The translations under genes were made by a program, and so were the position numbers. From DASUBN01 sp036000105 (GTDB lineage Bacteria > Pseudomonadota > Gammaproteobacteria > Natronospirales > REEB76): 64,000 nt of DNA. Below are positions 7,689 to 16,028 of the stretch, in pieces; positions within the stretch are counted from its first letter, which is position 1, and every line of letters begins with the position of its first letter. The notes below the pieces were generated by a model, which was not told the DNA's origin, searched no databases, and saw only the letters and a program-made list of their open reading frames with translations. Location of the stretch: the NCBI GenBank assembly GCA_036000105.1, contig DASYGE010000014.1:1-64000 (forward strand), in the 5' to 3' direction.

Positions 7689-7914
7689 TGGCGGAGAGGA
7701 TGAGATTACTCCGGGCATCCTCGGCAACTGCTCCTGCGTTGCCCTACCTCCTGCATCCCTGCAGTCGTGCCCTCCGCCCCTTCGGGGCCCGCGCTGCACG
7801 CGGTTCAAATTGGCTCCTGGCAAATTTGTCGAACTCACGAAAGACTTACGCCTTTGGCGGTTTTCAAGCCGCTCGGCGCATGCGCCTCGCCTTAACCCAC
7901 TCGGCCACCTAAGA
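7689..7914 (-). pseudogene. Broken tRNA-Ser(UGA) copy, split by a 122-base insert
   Basis: Two blocks match the intact tRNA-Ser next door. Block 1 (7689-7707) matches the CCA end, acceptor 3' strand and start of the T arm. Block 2 (7830-7914) matches the rest of the T arm, variable arm, anticodon arm (TCA on the plus strand at 7864-7866) and D arm. They are separated by 7708-7829, which contains a CCCC-TTCG-GGGG hairpin and a CTGCA-TCCC-TGCAG dyad. A further 14-base insertion holds the palindrome GGCGCATGCGCC (7875-7886). The 5' acceptor strand no longer pairs. Not expected to give a working tRNA. Confidence 0.75.
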
Positions 7915-7924
7915 CAGAAGAATT

Positions 7925-8014
7925 TGGCGGAGGGAGTGAGATTCGAACTCACGAAGGACTTACGCCCTTGCCGGTTTTCAAGACCGGTGCCTTAAACCGC
8001 TCGGCCATCCCTCC
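7925..8014 (-). tRNA. serT: tRNA-Ser, anticodon UGA
   Basis: 90 bases including an encoded CCA (7925-7927 as TGG on the plus strand). The 7-bp acceptor stem GGAGGGA/TCCCTCC, discriminator G, T arm GTGAG-TTCGAAT-CTCAC, long variable arm and anticodon loop CTTGAAA (anticodon at 7978-7980) are all present. The long variable arm and UGA anticodon are those of serine tRNA for UCA/UCN codons. It starts 15 bases after the serS stop on the same strand, so the tRNA may be cotranscribed with its own synthetase. Confidence 0.97.
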
Positions 8015-8029
8015 GGGTAACGCCGGAGA

Positions 8030-9301
8030 TTATATAACGGTGGTGCCGCCCATATAGTGATGCAGCACCTTGGGCACGTGGATACGGCCCTCCTCGTCCT
8101 GGTAGTTCTCCATGATGGCGATGAGCGCACGGCCCACGGCCACGCCGGAGCCGTTCAGGGTATGCAGCAATTCCGGCTTCCCAGTCTCGGGGTTGCGCCA
8201 GCGGGCCTGCATTCGGCGGGCCTGGAAGTCGGTGCAGTTGCTACAGGAGGATATCTCCCGGTAGCGATCCTGGCTCGGCAGCCAGACCTCGAGATCGTAG
8301 GTCTTGGCCGCGGCGAAGCCGATGTCACCGCCGCAGAGCGCCACTACCCGGTAAGGCAACTCCAATTTCTGAAGTACCTTCTCGGCGTGACCCGTGAGTT
8401 CCTCCAGGGCCTGGAAGGAATCCTGAGGTCGCACCATCTGCACCAACTCCACTTTCTCGAACTGGTGCTGGCGGATCATGCCGCGGGTGTCTTTGCCGGC
8501 AGCCCCCGCCTCTGCCCGGAAGCATGGGGTGTGGGCTGCGTAACGGCGTGGCAGAGTCGCGGCTTCCTGGATCGTATCCCGCACCATGTTGGTGACTGGG
8601 ACTTCGGCCGTGGGGATGAGGAAGTAACGGTGTTCACCCTGCACGGCGAAGAGGTCTTCCTCGAACTTGGGCAACTGGCTGGTGCCGCGCATGGAAGCGG
8701 CATTCACCATGTAGGGCACATAGACTTCCGAGTAACCGTGTTCGCCCGTATGCAGATCCAGCATGAACTGGATGAGGGCGCGATGCAGTTTCGCCAGGGG
8801 GCCATGCAGTATCGTGAAGCGCGCGCCGGTGATCTTGGCAGCGGTCTCCGCATCCATCAAACTCCGGGCTTCACCCAGATCCATGTGATCCTTTGGTTTG
8901 AAACTGAATTTCTTGGGAGTACCCCAGCGGCGGACTTCCTGGTTGCCACTCTCGTCCGCGCCATCGGGCACGCTCTCGTGAAGCAGGTTAGGCAGGCCTA
9001 AATAGACCGTCTCCAGTTCGGCTTCGACCTTCGCGAAATCATCTTCCGCCGCCTTGAGCTTGGCACCCAGGTCGCCCACTTGGGACATGAGGGGCGCCGT
9101 GTCCTTGCCCGCACCCTTGGCAATGCCGATCTCTTTGGAGCGGGCGTTGCGCTCGTTGCGCAGCTGCTCCATGTCCGTCTGCAACTTCTTGCGCCGGTTC
9201 TCCAGTGCGGAATAAGCAGTGGTATCCAGCACGAAGCCGCGGCGCTTCAGGGCACGGGCCGTGCCTTCCAGGTCGGTTCTGAGCAATTTCGGGTCGATCA
9301 T
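8030..9301 (-). CDS. serS: Seryl-tRNA synthetase
   Basis: 423 aa, normal length. Class II synthetase: an N-terminal antiparallel coiled-coil arm (about residues 30-100, rich in K, E, Q) that grips the tRNA-Ser variable arm, then the catalytic domain with motif 2 (CFRAEAGAAGKDTRGMIRQHQ) and motif 3 (GSGVAVGRALIAIMENYQ). It charges tRNA-Ser, and tRNA-Sec where present, with serine. A tRNA-Ser gene lies directly downstream on the same strand. The gene follows rarA by 18 bases. Confidence 0.98.
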   Translation of the reverse strand: MIDPKLLRTDLEGTARALKRRGFVLDTTAYSALENRRKKLQTDMEQLRNERNARSKEIGIAKGAGKDTAPLMSQVGDLGAKLKAAEDDFAKVEAELETVYLGLPNLLHESVPDGADESGNQEVRRWGTPKKFSFKPKDHMDLGEARSLMDAETAAKITGARFTILHGPLAKLHRALIQFMLDLHTGEHGYSEVYVPYMVNAASMRGTSQLPKFEEDLFAVQGEHRYFLIPTAEVPVTNMVRDTIQEAATLPRRYAAHTPCFRAEAGAAGKDTRGMIRQHQFEKVELVQMVRPQDSFQALEELTGHAEKVLQKLELPYRVVALCGGDIGFAAAKTYDLEVWLPSQDRYREISSCSNCTDFQARRMQARWRNPETGKPELLHTLNGSGVAVGRALIAIMENYQDEEGRIHVPKVLHHYMGGTTVI

Positions 9302-9319
9302 GGTTTTCTTTAATTCATT

Positions 9320-10636
9320 TCATTTCTTGTCAGATTTCTTACGGGCGGCCGCATCTTTGGCACGCAGTTCCGCGAGCTTCTCGCCGATCTTGATCTCGAG
9401 GCCCCGCGGCACGGGATGATAATAGGTTTTCTCCGGCATGTCCTCCGGGAAATAACGTTCCCCCGCCGCGTACGCGTCCGATTCGTCATGGGCATAGCGG
9501 TAATCCCGCCCATGACCCAGGCCCTTCATGAGTTTGGTGGGTGCATTACGCAGATGCACCGGCACTTCCCGGGTGCCGCTCTCTTGTGCATCCCGGCTGG
9601 CTTCGCTGAAGGCGGTATAGACCGCATTGCTCTTGGCGGCACAGGCGAGATACACCACTGCCTGGGCCAGGGCCAACTCCCCTTCCGGGGTGCCGAGGCG
9701 ATCCACCACATCCCAGGCCGAGAGGGCGATATCCAGGGCCCGGGGGTCGGCGTTGCCGATATCCTCGGAAGCCATACGCACCACCCGGCGCGCTATATAG
9801 AGAGCGTCACAGCCTCCGTCCAACATGCGCGCCATCCAATAGAGGGCGCCGTCCGGCGAGGAGCCACGTACCGACTTGTGCAGGGCCGATATCTGGTCGT
9901 AGAAGAGGTCGCCGCCCTTGTCGAAGCGGCGTAGGCCTCCGCTCACCACGTCCTGTACCATTTTCTCACCGATGACGCCGCCCTCCGTCAGGTCCGCGGC
10001 GATCTCCAGGAGACCCAAGGCACGGCGGCCATCGCCATCCGCCGCTGCCGCCAGCTGATCGCGCAGGGTATCCGCCATCTGCAAGCCGAGCTCGCCCAGG
10101 CCGCGCACCTTGTCTGCGAGGGCTGCGTCCACGATATGGCGTATGTCCGGGGTCGTGAGTGCCTTCAGCACGTAGACCCGGGCCCGAGACAACAAGGCGT
10201 TATTGAGTTCGAACGATGGGTTCTCGGTGGTGGCGCCGATGAACGTGAGGGTGCCGTCTTCCACGAAAGGCAGGAAGGCATCCTGCTGGCTCTTGTTGAA
10301 GCGGTGCACTTCGTCCAGGAACAGCACCGTACCCCGATCGTACTGGGCTCTCACAGCCTGGGCCTGCTCTACCGCCGCGCGCACGTCTTTGACTCCCGCC
10401 ATCACCGCCGAGAGCGCGATGAAGTCAGCCTTGCAGCTTTCCGCCAGCATCCGAGCCAAGGTGGTCTTGCCCGTGCCAGGCGGGCCCCAGAAGATCATGG
10501 AATGCAGATGGCCGCTGGCGAGTGCCTGGCGCAGCGGTTTACCGGGCGCTAGCAGGTGCTCCTGGCCGGTGAACTCCTCCACGCGCCGGGGGCGCATGCG
10601 GTCCGCCAAGGGGCGGGAATCAGCGGTCTGCGGCAT
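9320..10636 (-). CDS. rarA: RarA (MgsA), replication-associated clamp-loader-like ATPase
   Basis: 438 aa AAA+ protein. Walker A GPPGTGKTT (residues 51-59) and Walker B LFLDEVHRFN (about 100), then the family's C-terminal tetramer domain with CDALYIARRVVRMASEDIG. RarA acts at stalled or gapped replication forks with SSB. The C-terminus is lysine-rich. It sits between lolA and serS, a gene order common in gammaproteobacteria; the lolA gene ends 23 bases upstream. Confidence 0.97.
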   Translation of the reverse strand: MPQTADSRPLADRMRPRRVEEFTGQEHLLAPGKPLRQALASGHLHSMIFWGPPGTGKTTLARMLAESCKADFIALSAVMAGVKDVRAAVEQAQAVRAQYDRGTVLFLDEVHRFNKSQQDAFLPFVEDGTLTFIGATTENPSFELNNALLSRARVYVLKALTTPDIRHIVDAALADKVRGLGELGLQMADTLRDQLAAAADGDGRRALGLLEIAADLTEGGVIGEKMVQDVVSGGLRRFDKGGDLFYDQISALHKSVRGSSPDGALYWMARMLDGGCDALYIARRVVRMASEDIGNADPRALDIALSAWDVVDRLGTPEGELALAQAVVYLACAAKSNAVYTAFSEASRDAQESGTREVPVHLRNAPTKLMKGLGHGRDYRYAHDESDAYAAGERYFPEDMPEKTYYHPVPRGLEIKIGEKLAELRAKDAAARKKSDKK

Positions 10637-10659
10637 GGAGGGAGCCTAGTGGACCGCGT

Positions 10660-11304
10660 TCAGCCCTTGGGCGGCGCGGTCCCCGTGTCACCGATCACGT
10701 CGGCCCCCTTGGGGGGAGTGAAGTTGAAGGTATCGTCCGGCAGGCTGACGTTGCGCTGCACCTTGCTGAAGGTGATGCGCGTCAAGCTGCCGAGGTTGTC
10801 CTTGAGTTCCATCACTGCCACGTCATCGCCCTTGAAGGCGAGTTTCACGTTATCGAAATCCGTATCCTTCACCTTGGGCACCAGACTCACCCACTGGAGA
10901 CCATCCTTCTCACCCAGGTCTTCCACGCTGAAGCTCTTCTCCACGTCGTTGGAGCCGGAGAGCAGCACCGCGGGGCTCGCCGCCAGGGTGTCGTTCAGGG
11001 GTTTCACCGTCACCTGCTGCAGGTCCACATCGTAGAGCCACAGGCGCTTGCCGTCGGCCACGATGATCTCGGCATTGGGCTTGAGGTAGTCCCAGCGGAA
11101 ACGCCCCGGCCTTTTGATGGAGAGCGTCCCGGTGGACTGCTTCACCTGTTTCAGATTGCTGTCCAGCACCACTTGGGTGAAATCCGCCTTGAGGCTGTGC
11201 ACGTCTTCCAGGAAGGTGTGCATGCGGGCGACACCCCCGGAAGGCGCGGCGCTGAGCGGCAGCGCGACGGATAACAGGCTCAACAGAATGATGATGCGTC
11301 TCAT
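10660..11304 (-). CDS. lolA: LolA, periplasmic lipoprotein carrier
   Basis: 214 aa with a cleavable signal peptide (residues about 1-20, ending PLSAAPS). The mature part is the LolA half-barrel: FTQVVLDSNLKQV, GTLSIKRPGRFRWDY and a YDVDLQQVTVK stretch. It takes lipoproteins from the LolCD transporter and hands them to the outer-membrane receptor. It follows ftsK by 13 bases. The matching inner-membrane transporter genes lie at 50540-52481. Confidence 0.95.
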   Translation of the reverse strand: MRRIIILLSLLSVALPLSAAPSGGVARMHTFLEDVHSLKADFTQVVLDSNLKQVKQSTGTLSIKRPGRFRWDYLKPNAEIIVADGKRLWLYDVDLQQVTVKPLNDTLAASPAVLLSGSNDVEKSFSVEDLGEKDGLQWVSLVPKVKDTDFDNVKLAFKGDDVAVMELKDNLGSLTRITFSKVQRNVSLPDDTFNFTPPKGADVIGDTGTAPPKG

Positions 11305-11317
11305 GGGAACCTCGTGC

Positions 11318-13654
11318 TCACTCGTCCCCGTCCGGCGGCGGCGCGGCCGCCAGCACTTCCCGGGAACCGTTGGATTGCAGCGGGCCCACGATACCGCGGG
11401 CTTCCATCTCTTCGATCATGCGCGCGGCGCGGTTGTAGCCCACCTTCAGACGCCGTTGCACGCCCGAGATGGATGCGCGGCGGCTCTCGGTGACGATGCG
11501 CACCGCTTGGTCATAGAGCGGGTCTTGCTCACCGCTGTACTCGCCGTCTTCACCCGGTTCGCCTGAACCCGACAGACCCGGTATCCCTTCCGTGGGGCCT
11601 TCGAGTATCTCGTTCATGTAGCGTGGCTCACCTTTGCGTTTGAGGTGCGCCACCACCTTGTGCACTTCCTCGTCGCTGACGAAAGCACCGTGGATGCGTA
11701 TCGGTACCGACGTGCCGGGTGGTAGGTAGAGCATGTCGCCATGGCCCAGCAGCGACTCTGCGCCCTGCTGATCCAGGATGGTGCGAGAATCCACCCGCGC
11801 CGACACCTGGAAGGCGATACGCGCAGGTATGTTGGCCTTGATGAGGCCCGTGATCACGTCCACCGAAGGCCTCTGGGTGGCGAGTATCAGGTGGATGCCG
11901 GAGGCACGGGCCTTCTGGGCCAGGCGCGCGATCAGCTCTTCCACCTTCTTGCCCACCACCATCATCATGTCGGCGAGTTCGTCCACCACCACCACGATGT
12001 TGGGCATGGGCGCGAGCCGCGGGATGTCGGAATCCGCCTTCAAGGCGAGCTGCTCGGGGGTGAGCAGCGGGTTGATGATGGGTTTCTTGGCATCGATGGC
12101 GTCCTGCACCTTGCGGTTGTAGCCCGCCAGGTTACGCACGCCGAGTGCCGCCATGAGGCGGTAACGGCGCTCCATCTCTGCCACGCACCAGCGCAGGGCG
12201 TTGGAGGCCTCCTTCATGTCGGTCACTACCGGCGCCAGCAGGTGCGGGATACCCTCGTACACCGAGAGTTCCAGCATCTTGGGGTCGATCATGATCATGC
12301 GCGTATGTTCGGCCGTGGCCTTGTACAAGAGGCTCAGGATCATGGCGTTGATGGCCACAGATTTTCCGGAACCGGTGGTGCCAGCGATCAAGAGATGCGG
12401 CATGCGCTCCAGGTCCGCCACCATGGAGTTGCCGCCGATATCCTTGCCGAGCGCGAGGGTCAGGGGCGAACGGGTCTCGTCGTATTCCTTGGATTTGAGG
12501 ATCTCACCCAGGGTCACGAGCTGGCGCGCCTCGTTGGGGATCTCGAGGCCCACCACGGATTTGCCGGGGATGACTTCTACCACCCGCACACTGATGGCCG
12601 AGAGCCCGCGCGCCAGATCCTTGGAGAGGTTGCTGATCTGGCTGACCTTCACGCCCGCCGCCGGCTGCAGCTCGAAGCGCGTCACCACCGGGCCCGGATT
12701 CACCGCCACCACCTGCACTTCCACGCCGAAATCCCGCAGCTTCAGTTCCACGGTGCGGGACATAGCCTCGAGAGCCGCTTCTGAATAGCCATCCACCTTG
12801 GGCGGCTGATCGTCCAGAAGCGACAGGGGCGGCAACTCGGAATCCGACGGCGGTTCGAACAGCGGCACCTGCCGCTCCCGCTCAGCGCGCGGACTCGGCG
12901 CGGCGGGTTTGGCGATGGGCTCGATGCGCGGCTTGGGCTTCTTCTTGACCTCTTGCTGGTGGACCTTGATCACTTCCACCTGCTGCTCACGAGCGCGGCG
13001 CGCCTGCACCGCTTCCCTGAGCCAGGCCCAACGGTTACGCGAGCGCTCGAGCAAGAGGAGCGTCCAGTGACCGGTGCGGTCCATGATGGCGAGCCAGGAG
13101 AGACCGGTGAACACCGTCACCGCGCCGAGGAAGAGCGCGAGCAACACAAGGATGGCACCCAGAGGGCTCAAGACATGGGCCAGGCTCTTGCCGATGGCAT
13201 CTCCCAGCACGCCGCCCGCATCCACCGGTAGACCGCCGGGTTCCTTAATGGAATTGATGGAGGCGAGCCCGCTGGCCGTGAGCAGTGACAGCATGAGGCC
13301 GCCGATGCGCGTCGCCAGATGCCATTTGTTCACCGGCTCGGTGGAGCGCCGGGCCACGAAGATCAGCCAGCCAGACCAGATGAGCAACGCGGCCAGGAGG
13401 TAAGCCGGATAACCGATGAGGAAATACAGGAAATCCGCGGCCCAGGCGCCGGCGGGGCCGATGGCGTTCTGGATATGACTTCCGGTCTCACCGCTGTAGG
13501 AGAAACCGGGATCCTTGGCGCTGTAGGTGGAGAGCGCCAGCAAGAGCACGAGCCCCGCCACCAGGAATATCCACAGGGCCGCCTCCTTGAGGCCCTGGGC
13601 CAGATGGATAGCCAGCGGTGAGCGTTCGTTTTCCTTGCGGGTCGCTTGCGCCAC
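11318..13654 (-). CDS. ftsK: FtsK DNA translocase
   Basis: 778 aa from a GTG. Residues about 25-190 hold four membrane spans that anchor it at the septum; 200-270 is a short, charged linker, much shorter than in E. coli; then the alpha/beta motor domain with Walker A GTTGSGKSVA (about 425) and Walker B IVVVVDELADMMM. The C-terminal gamma winged helix (about 700-760, SISGVQRRLKVGYNRAA) reads KOPS sites and activates XerCD. It pumps chromosome ends during division. Confidence 0.97.
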   Translation of the reverse strand: MAQATRKENERSPLAIHLAQGLKEAALWIFLVAGLVLLLALSTYSAKDPGFSYSGETGSHIQNAIGPAGAWAADFLYFLIGYPAYLLAALLIWSGWLIFVARRSTEPVNKWHLATRIGGLMLSLLTASGLASINSIKEPGGLPVDAGGVLGDAIGKSLAHVLSPLGAILVLLALFLGAVTVFTGLSWLAIMDRTGHWTLLLLERSRNRWAWLREAVQARRAREQQVEVIKVHQQEVKKKPKPRIEPIAKPAAPSPRAERERQVPLFEPPSDSELPPLSLLDDQPPKVDGYSEAALEAMSRTVELKLRDFGVEVQVVAVNPGPVVTRFELQPAAGVKVSQISNLSKDLARGLSAISVRVVEVIPGKSVVGLEIPNEARQLVTLGEILKSKEYDETRSPLTLALGKDIGGNSMVADLERMPHLLIAGTTGSGKSVAINAMILSLLYKATAEHTRMIMIDPKMLELSVYEGIPHLLAPVVTDMKEASNALRWCVAEMERRYRLMAALGVRNLAGYNRKVQDAIDAKKPIINPLLTPEQLALKADSDIPRLAPMPNIVVVVDELADMMMVVGKKVEELIARLAQKARASGIHLILATQRPSVDVITGLIKANIPARIAFQVSARVDSRTILDQQGAESLLGHGDMLYLPPGTSVPIRIHGAFVSDEEVHKVVAHLKRKGEPRYMNEILEGPTEGIPGLSGSGEPGEDGEYSGEQDPLYDQAVRIVTESRRASISGVQRRLKVGYNRAARMIEEMEARGIVGPLQSNGSREVLAAAPPPDGDE

Positions 13655-13671
13655 CTATAGTCCTGGCATGC

Positions 13672-13690
13672 GGAAGTTTCGGTTACTTCC
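13672..13690. repeat. Inverted repeat between ald and ftsK
   Basis: Arms GGAAGT and ACTTCC with a 7-base spacer, in the 53-base gap between the ald stop and the ftsK start. On the plus strand it is followed by a T-rich run, but no plus-strand gene ends there; on the minus strand it lies just upstream of ftsK and could be an operator. Confidence 0.25.
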
Positions 13691-13707
13691 TACTTTATAT
13701 TTTTCTG

Positions 13708-14763
13708 TCACTTTAGCAACGCGGGATGCACGACTTTGCCGCCTTCCACGTTGATACCCTTGCGCAACGCCTCCAGATCACGCCAACCGCCGGCCGCCAG
13801 CTTCAGGGCGTAGGGAGTGATGGCCGCCGAGAGGGCCTGGGACGAGGTGCGCGGCACCGCGCCCGGCATGTTGGTGACGGTGAAATGGGTGACGCCTTCC
13901 CACACATAAGTGGGGTTGTCCCAGGTGGTGGGCTTGGTGGTCTCCACGCAACCACCCTGGTCCACGGAGATGTCCGCCACCACGCTGCCCGGCTGCATGC
14001 TCTTCACCATGTCGGCGGTGACTACGTGGGGCGCCTTCTCACCGGTGACCAGCACCGCGCCCACCACGATATCTGCGTACTTGACCGCTTCGGCGATGTC
14101 TGCGGCGTGCGGGTACAGGGCCGTGACGTTGGGGCCTAGGTCGCGCATGCGCTCCATGCGGTCGCGGGAGATGTCGAATACGGTCACCTGCGCGCCCATG
14201 CCAGCAGCCACCGTGGCCGAGGCGCCGCCGGCGACGCCGGCGCCCACGATCACCACTCGGCCACGCTTGGCGGCGGGCACGCCGCCCAAGAGGATGCCCT
14301 TGCCGCCCATGGGCTGGTGCAGGAGGTGTGTGCCTACCTGGATGGACAGACGCCCAGCGATATCGCTCATGGGGGCCAGTAGCGGCAGGCGGCCGTTCTC
14401 TTCCACCGTCTCGAAGGCCACAGCCGTGAGGCCGATCTTCTTCAGGCTCTCGGTCAGGGCTGGCAGTGCCGCGAGATGCAGGTAGCAATACAGCAGGTGC
14501 TCCTTGCGCAGGAGCTTGAGGTCGGCCTCGATGGGCTCTTTGACCTTCACGATCATCTCGGCCTTGCCGTACACGTCGGCGGCTGAATCCAGCACTTCAA
14601 CGCCCACGGAGCGGAAGTTGTCGTCGCTGTAACCGCTCTTCACGCCGGCGTTCTTCTCGATGAACACCTGGTGGCCGTGGCGGACGAGTTCAGCCGCGGC
14701 GGCCGGGATCAGGCCTACGCGGCCTTCGAGTGGCTTCAGCTCGCGGGGGATACCGATGCGCAT
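13708..14763 (-). CDS. ald: Alanine dehydrogenase (short C-terminus)
   Basis: 351 aa. NAD-dependent conversion of L-alanine to pyruvate and ammonia. N-terminal MRIGIPRE-KP-EGRVGL segment with the substrate-binding Arg and Lys; NAD fold with VIVGAGVAGGASATVAAGMGA (shown in part) and the SVVADISVDQGGC loop. Most family members are about 371 aa and end in a conserved helix with a L-G-x-x-Y-x-P tail; this one stops right after NVEGGKVVHPALLK. The region after the stop gives no continuation in another frame. A GGAG site precedes the ATG. Confidence 0.93.
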   Translation of the reverse strand: MRIGIPRELKPLEGRVGLIPAAAAELVRHGHQVFIEKNAGVKSGYSDDNFRSVGVEVLDSAADVYGKAEMIVKVKEPIEADLKLLRKEHLLYCYLHLAALPALTESLKKIGLTAVAFETVEENGRLPLLAPMSDIAGRLSIQVGTHLLHQPMGGKGILLGGVPAAKRGRVVIVGAGVAGGASATVAAGMGAQVTVFDISRDRMERMRDLGPNVTALYPHAADIAEAVKYADIVVGAVLVTGEKAPHVVTADMVKSMQPGSVVADISVDQGGCVETTKPTTWDNPTYVWEGVTHFTVTNMPGAVPRTSSQALSAAITPYALKLAAGGWRDLEALRKGINVEGGKVVHPALLK

Positions 14764-15046
14764 TGACAGCTCCTTTACGCTAAACGCGAATATTCGTTAC
14801 CATGAAATAACTGACGGCCCCACCCTGTCTTAGGGGGCTAAGGCCGGCGAAGCGAAAACATGCTCCCGTCCGTGTTTGCACTCCCGCCTGACGGCGGCGT
14901 GTATGGCGGAGAGGGCCGGGAATTCTCCTTAAACCAGGCGTCTTAGAAGGCGCCTACCCGCGGGAGATACGCGCTGGGCCCCTGGCCCAGGCCTTGAAAA
15001 CCCGCGGATTGCCGCCATCTTTGGCGGTCCTAAAGGCTAATTATAC
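14764..15046. promoter_or_regulatory. Divergent ald/trxB region with a hairpin-rich trxB leader
   Basis: 283 bases with no reading frame. In the 110 bases before trxB there are three hairpins: 14937-14954 (GGCGTCTT-AG-AAGGCGCC, one G-T pair), 14974-14990 (perfect CTGGGCC-CCT-GGCCCAG) and 15012-15027 (perfect CCGCCA-TCTT-TGGCGG), plus the palindrome CCCGCGGG between the first two. The last hairpin ends 19 bases before the trxB ATG. I cannot match it to a known riboswitch. Promoter elements for either gene are not clear. Confidence 0.45.
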
Positions 15047-16006
15047 ATGACCAAGCACGCTCGACTCCTCATCCTGGGCTCCGGGCCCGCCGGCTACACC
15101 GCCGCTGTCTATGCGGCGCGTGCCAACCTCAAACCGGTGCTGATCACCGGCGTCGAGCAGGGTGGCCAGCTCATGACCACCACCGAGGTGGATAACTGGC
15201 CCGGCGATGTGCACGGCCTCATGGGCCCCGCCCTCATGGAACGGATGCTCAAGCACGCCGAGCGCTTCCATACCGAGATCGTGTCAGACCACATCAACAA
15301 GGTGGATATCAAGTCCCGCCCCTTCCGCCTCACCGGCGACCGGGGCGAGTACACCTGCGATGCACTGATCATCGCCACCGGCGCCACCGCCAAGTACCTG
15401 GGGCTGCCTTCCGAGGAAGCCTACAAGGGCAAGGGTGTATCCGCCTGCGCCACCTGCGATGGCTTCTTCTACAAGAACCAGCACGTGGCGGTCATCGGCG
15501 GCGGCAACACCGCCGTGGAAGAGGCGCTCTATCTCTCGAACATCGCCGCCAAGGTCACGGTGGTGCACCGCCGCGACGAGTTCCGGGCGGAGAAGATCCT
15601 CTCGGAAGAACTCATCAATAAATCCAAGGGTGGCAACGTCCATATCCTCTGGGACCACGAGCTGGACGAGGTATTGGGTGACGACTCCGGTGTCACCGGT
15701 ATGCGTATCCGCAGCACCAAGCATAAAGATCAGACCCAGCACCTGGACCCCAAGGGCGTGTTCATCGCGATCGGCCATTCGCCCAACACCCAGCTGTTCA
15801 CCGGGCAACTGGAGATGAAGAACGGCTACATCGTGGTGAAGAGCGGCATCGAGGGCGGCGCCACCGCCACCAGCGTCCCCGGCGTGTTCGCTGCCGGTGA
15901 CGTGATGGACCAAGTTTATCGCCAGGCAGTGACCTCCGCCGGCACCGGCTGCATGGCGGCCCTGGATGCCGACAAGTATCTGGAATCGCTCGCTCGTAAA
16001 CACTGA
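15047..16006 (+). CDS. trxB: Thioredoxin reductase
   Basis: 319 aa flavoprotein. FAD-binding GSGPAGYTAAVYAARA at residues about 9-24, NADPH-binding GGGNTAVEEALYLSN in the middle, and the redox-active CATCDG pair at about residues 134-137. It reduces thioredoxin with NADPH in the cytosol. Start ATG at 15047 sits right after the leader hairpins and has only an AAAGG-like ribosome site. A 6-bp stem-loop (GCAGCT / AGCTGC, 16007-16025) lies between its stop and the next gene. Confidence 0.97.
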   Translation: MTKHARLLILGSGPAGYTAAVYAARANLKPVLITGVEQGGQLMTTTEVDNWPGDVHGLMGPALMERMLKHAERFHTEIVSDHINKVDIKSRPFRLTGDRGEYTCDALIIATGATAKYLGLPSEEAYKGKGVSACATCDGFFYKNQHVAVIGGGNTAVEEALYLSNIAAKVTVVHRRDEFRAEKILSEELINKSKGGNVHILWDHELDEVLGDDSGVTGMRIRSTKHKDQTQHLDPKGVFIAIGHSPNTQLFTGQLEMKNGYIVVKSGIEGGATATSVPGVFAAGDVMDQVYRQAVTSAGTGCMAALDADKYLESLARKH

Positions 16007-16028
16007 GCAGCTGTAAGCTAGCTGCACC

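Noticed and set aside
7545..7952. 135-codon minus-strand frame
   Set aside because: Runs through the intact and the broken tRNA-Ser genes.
14764..15046. Glycine-type or other known riboswitch in the ald/trxB region
   Set aside because: Hairpins are real but the conserved core bases of known classes are not found by eye.
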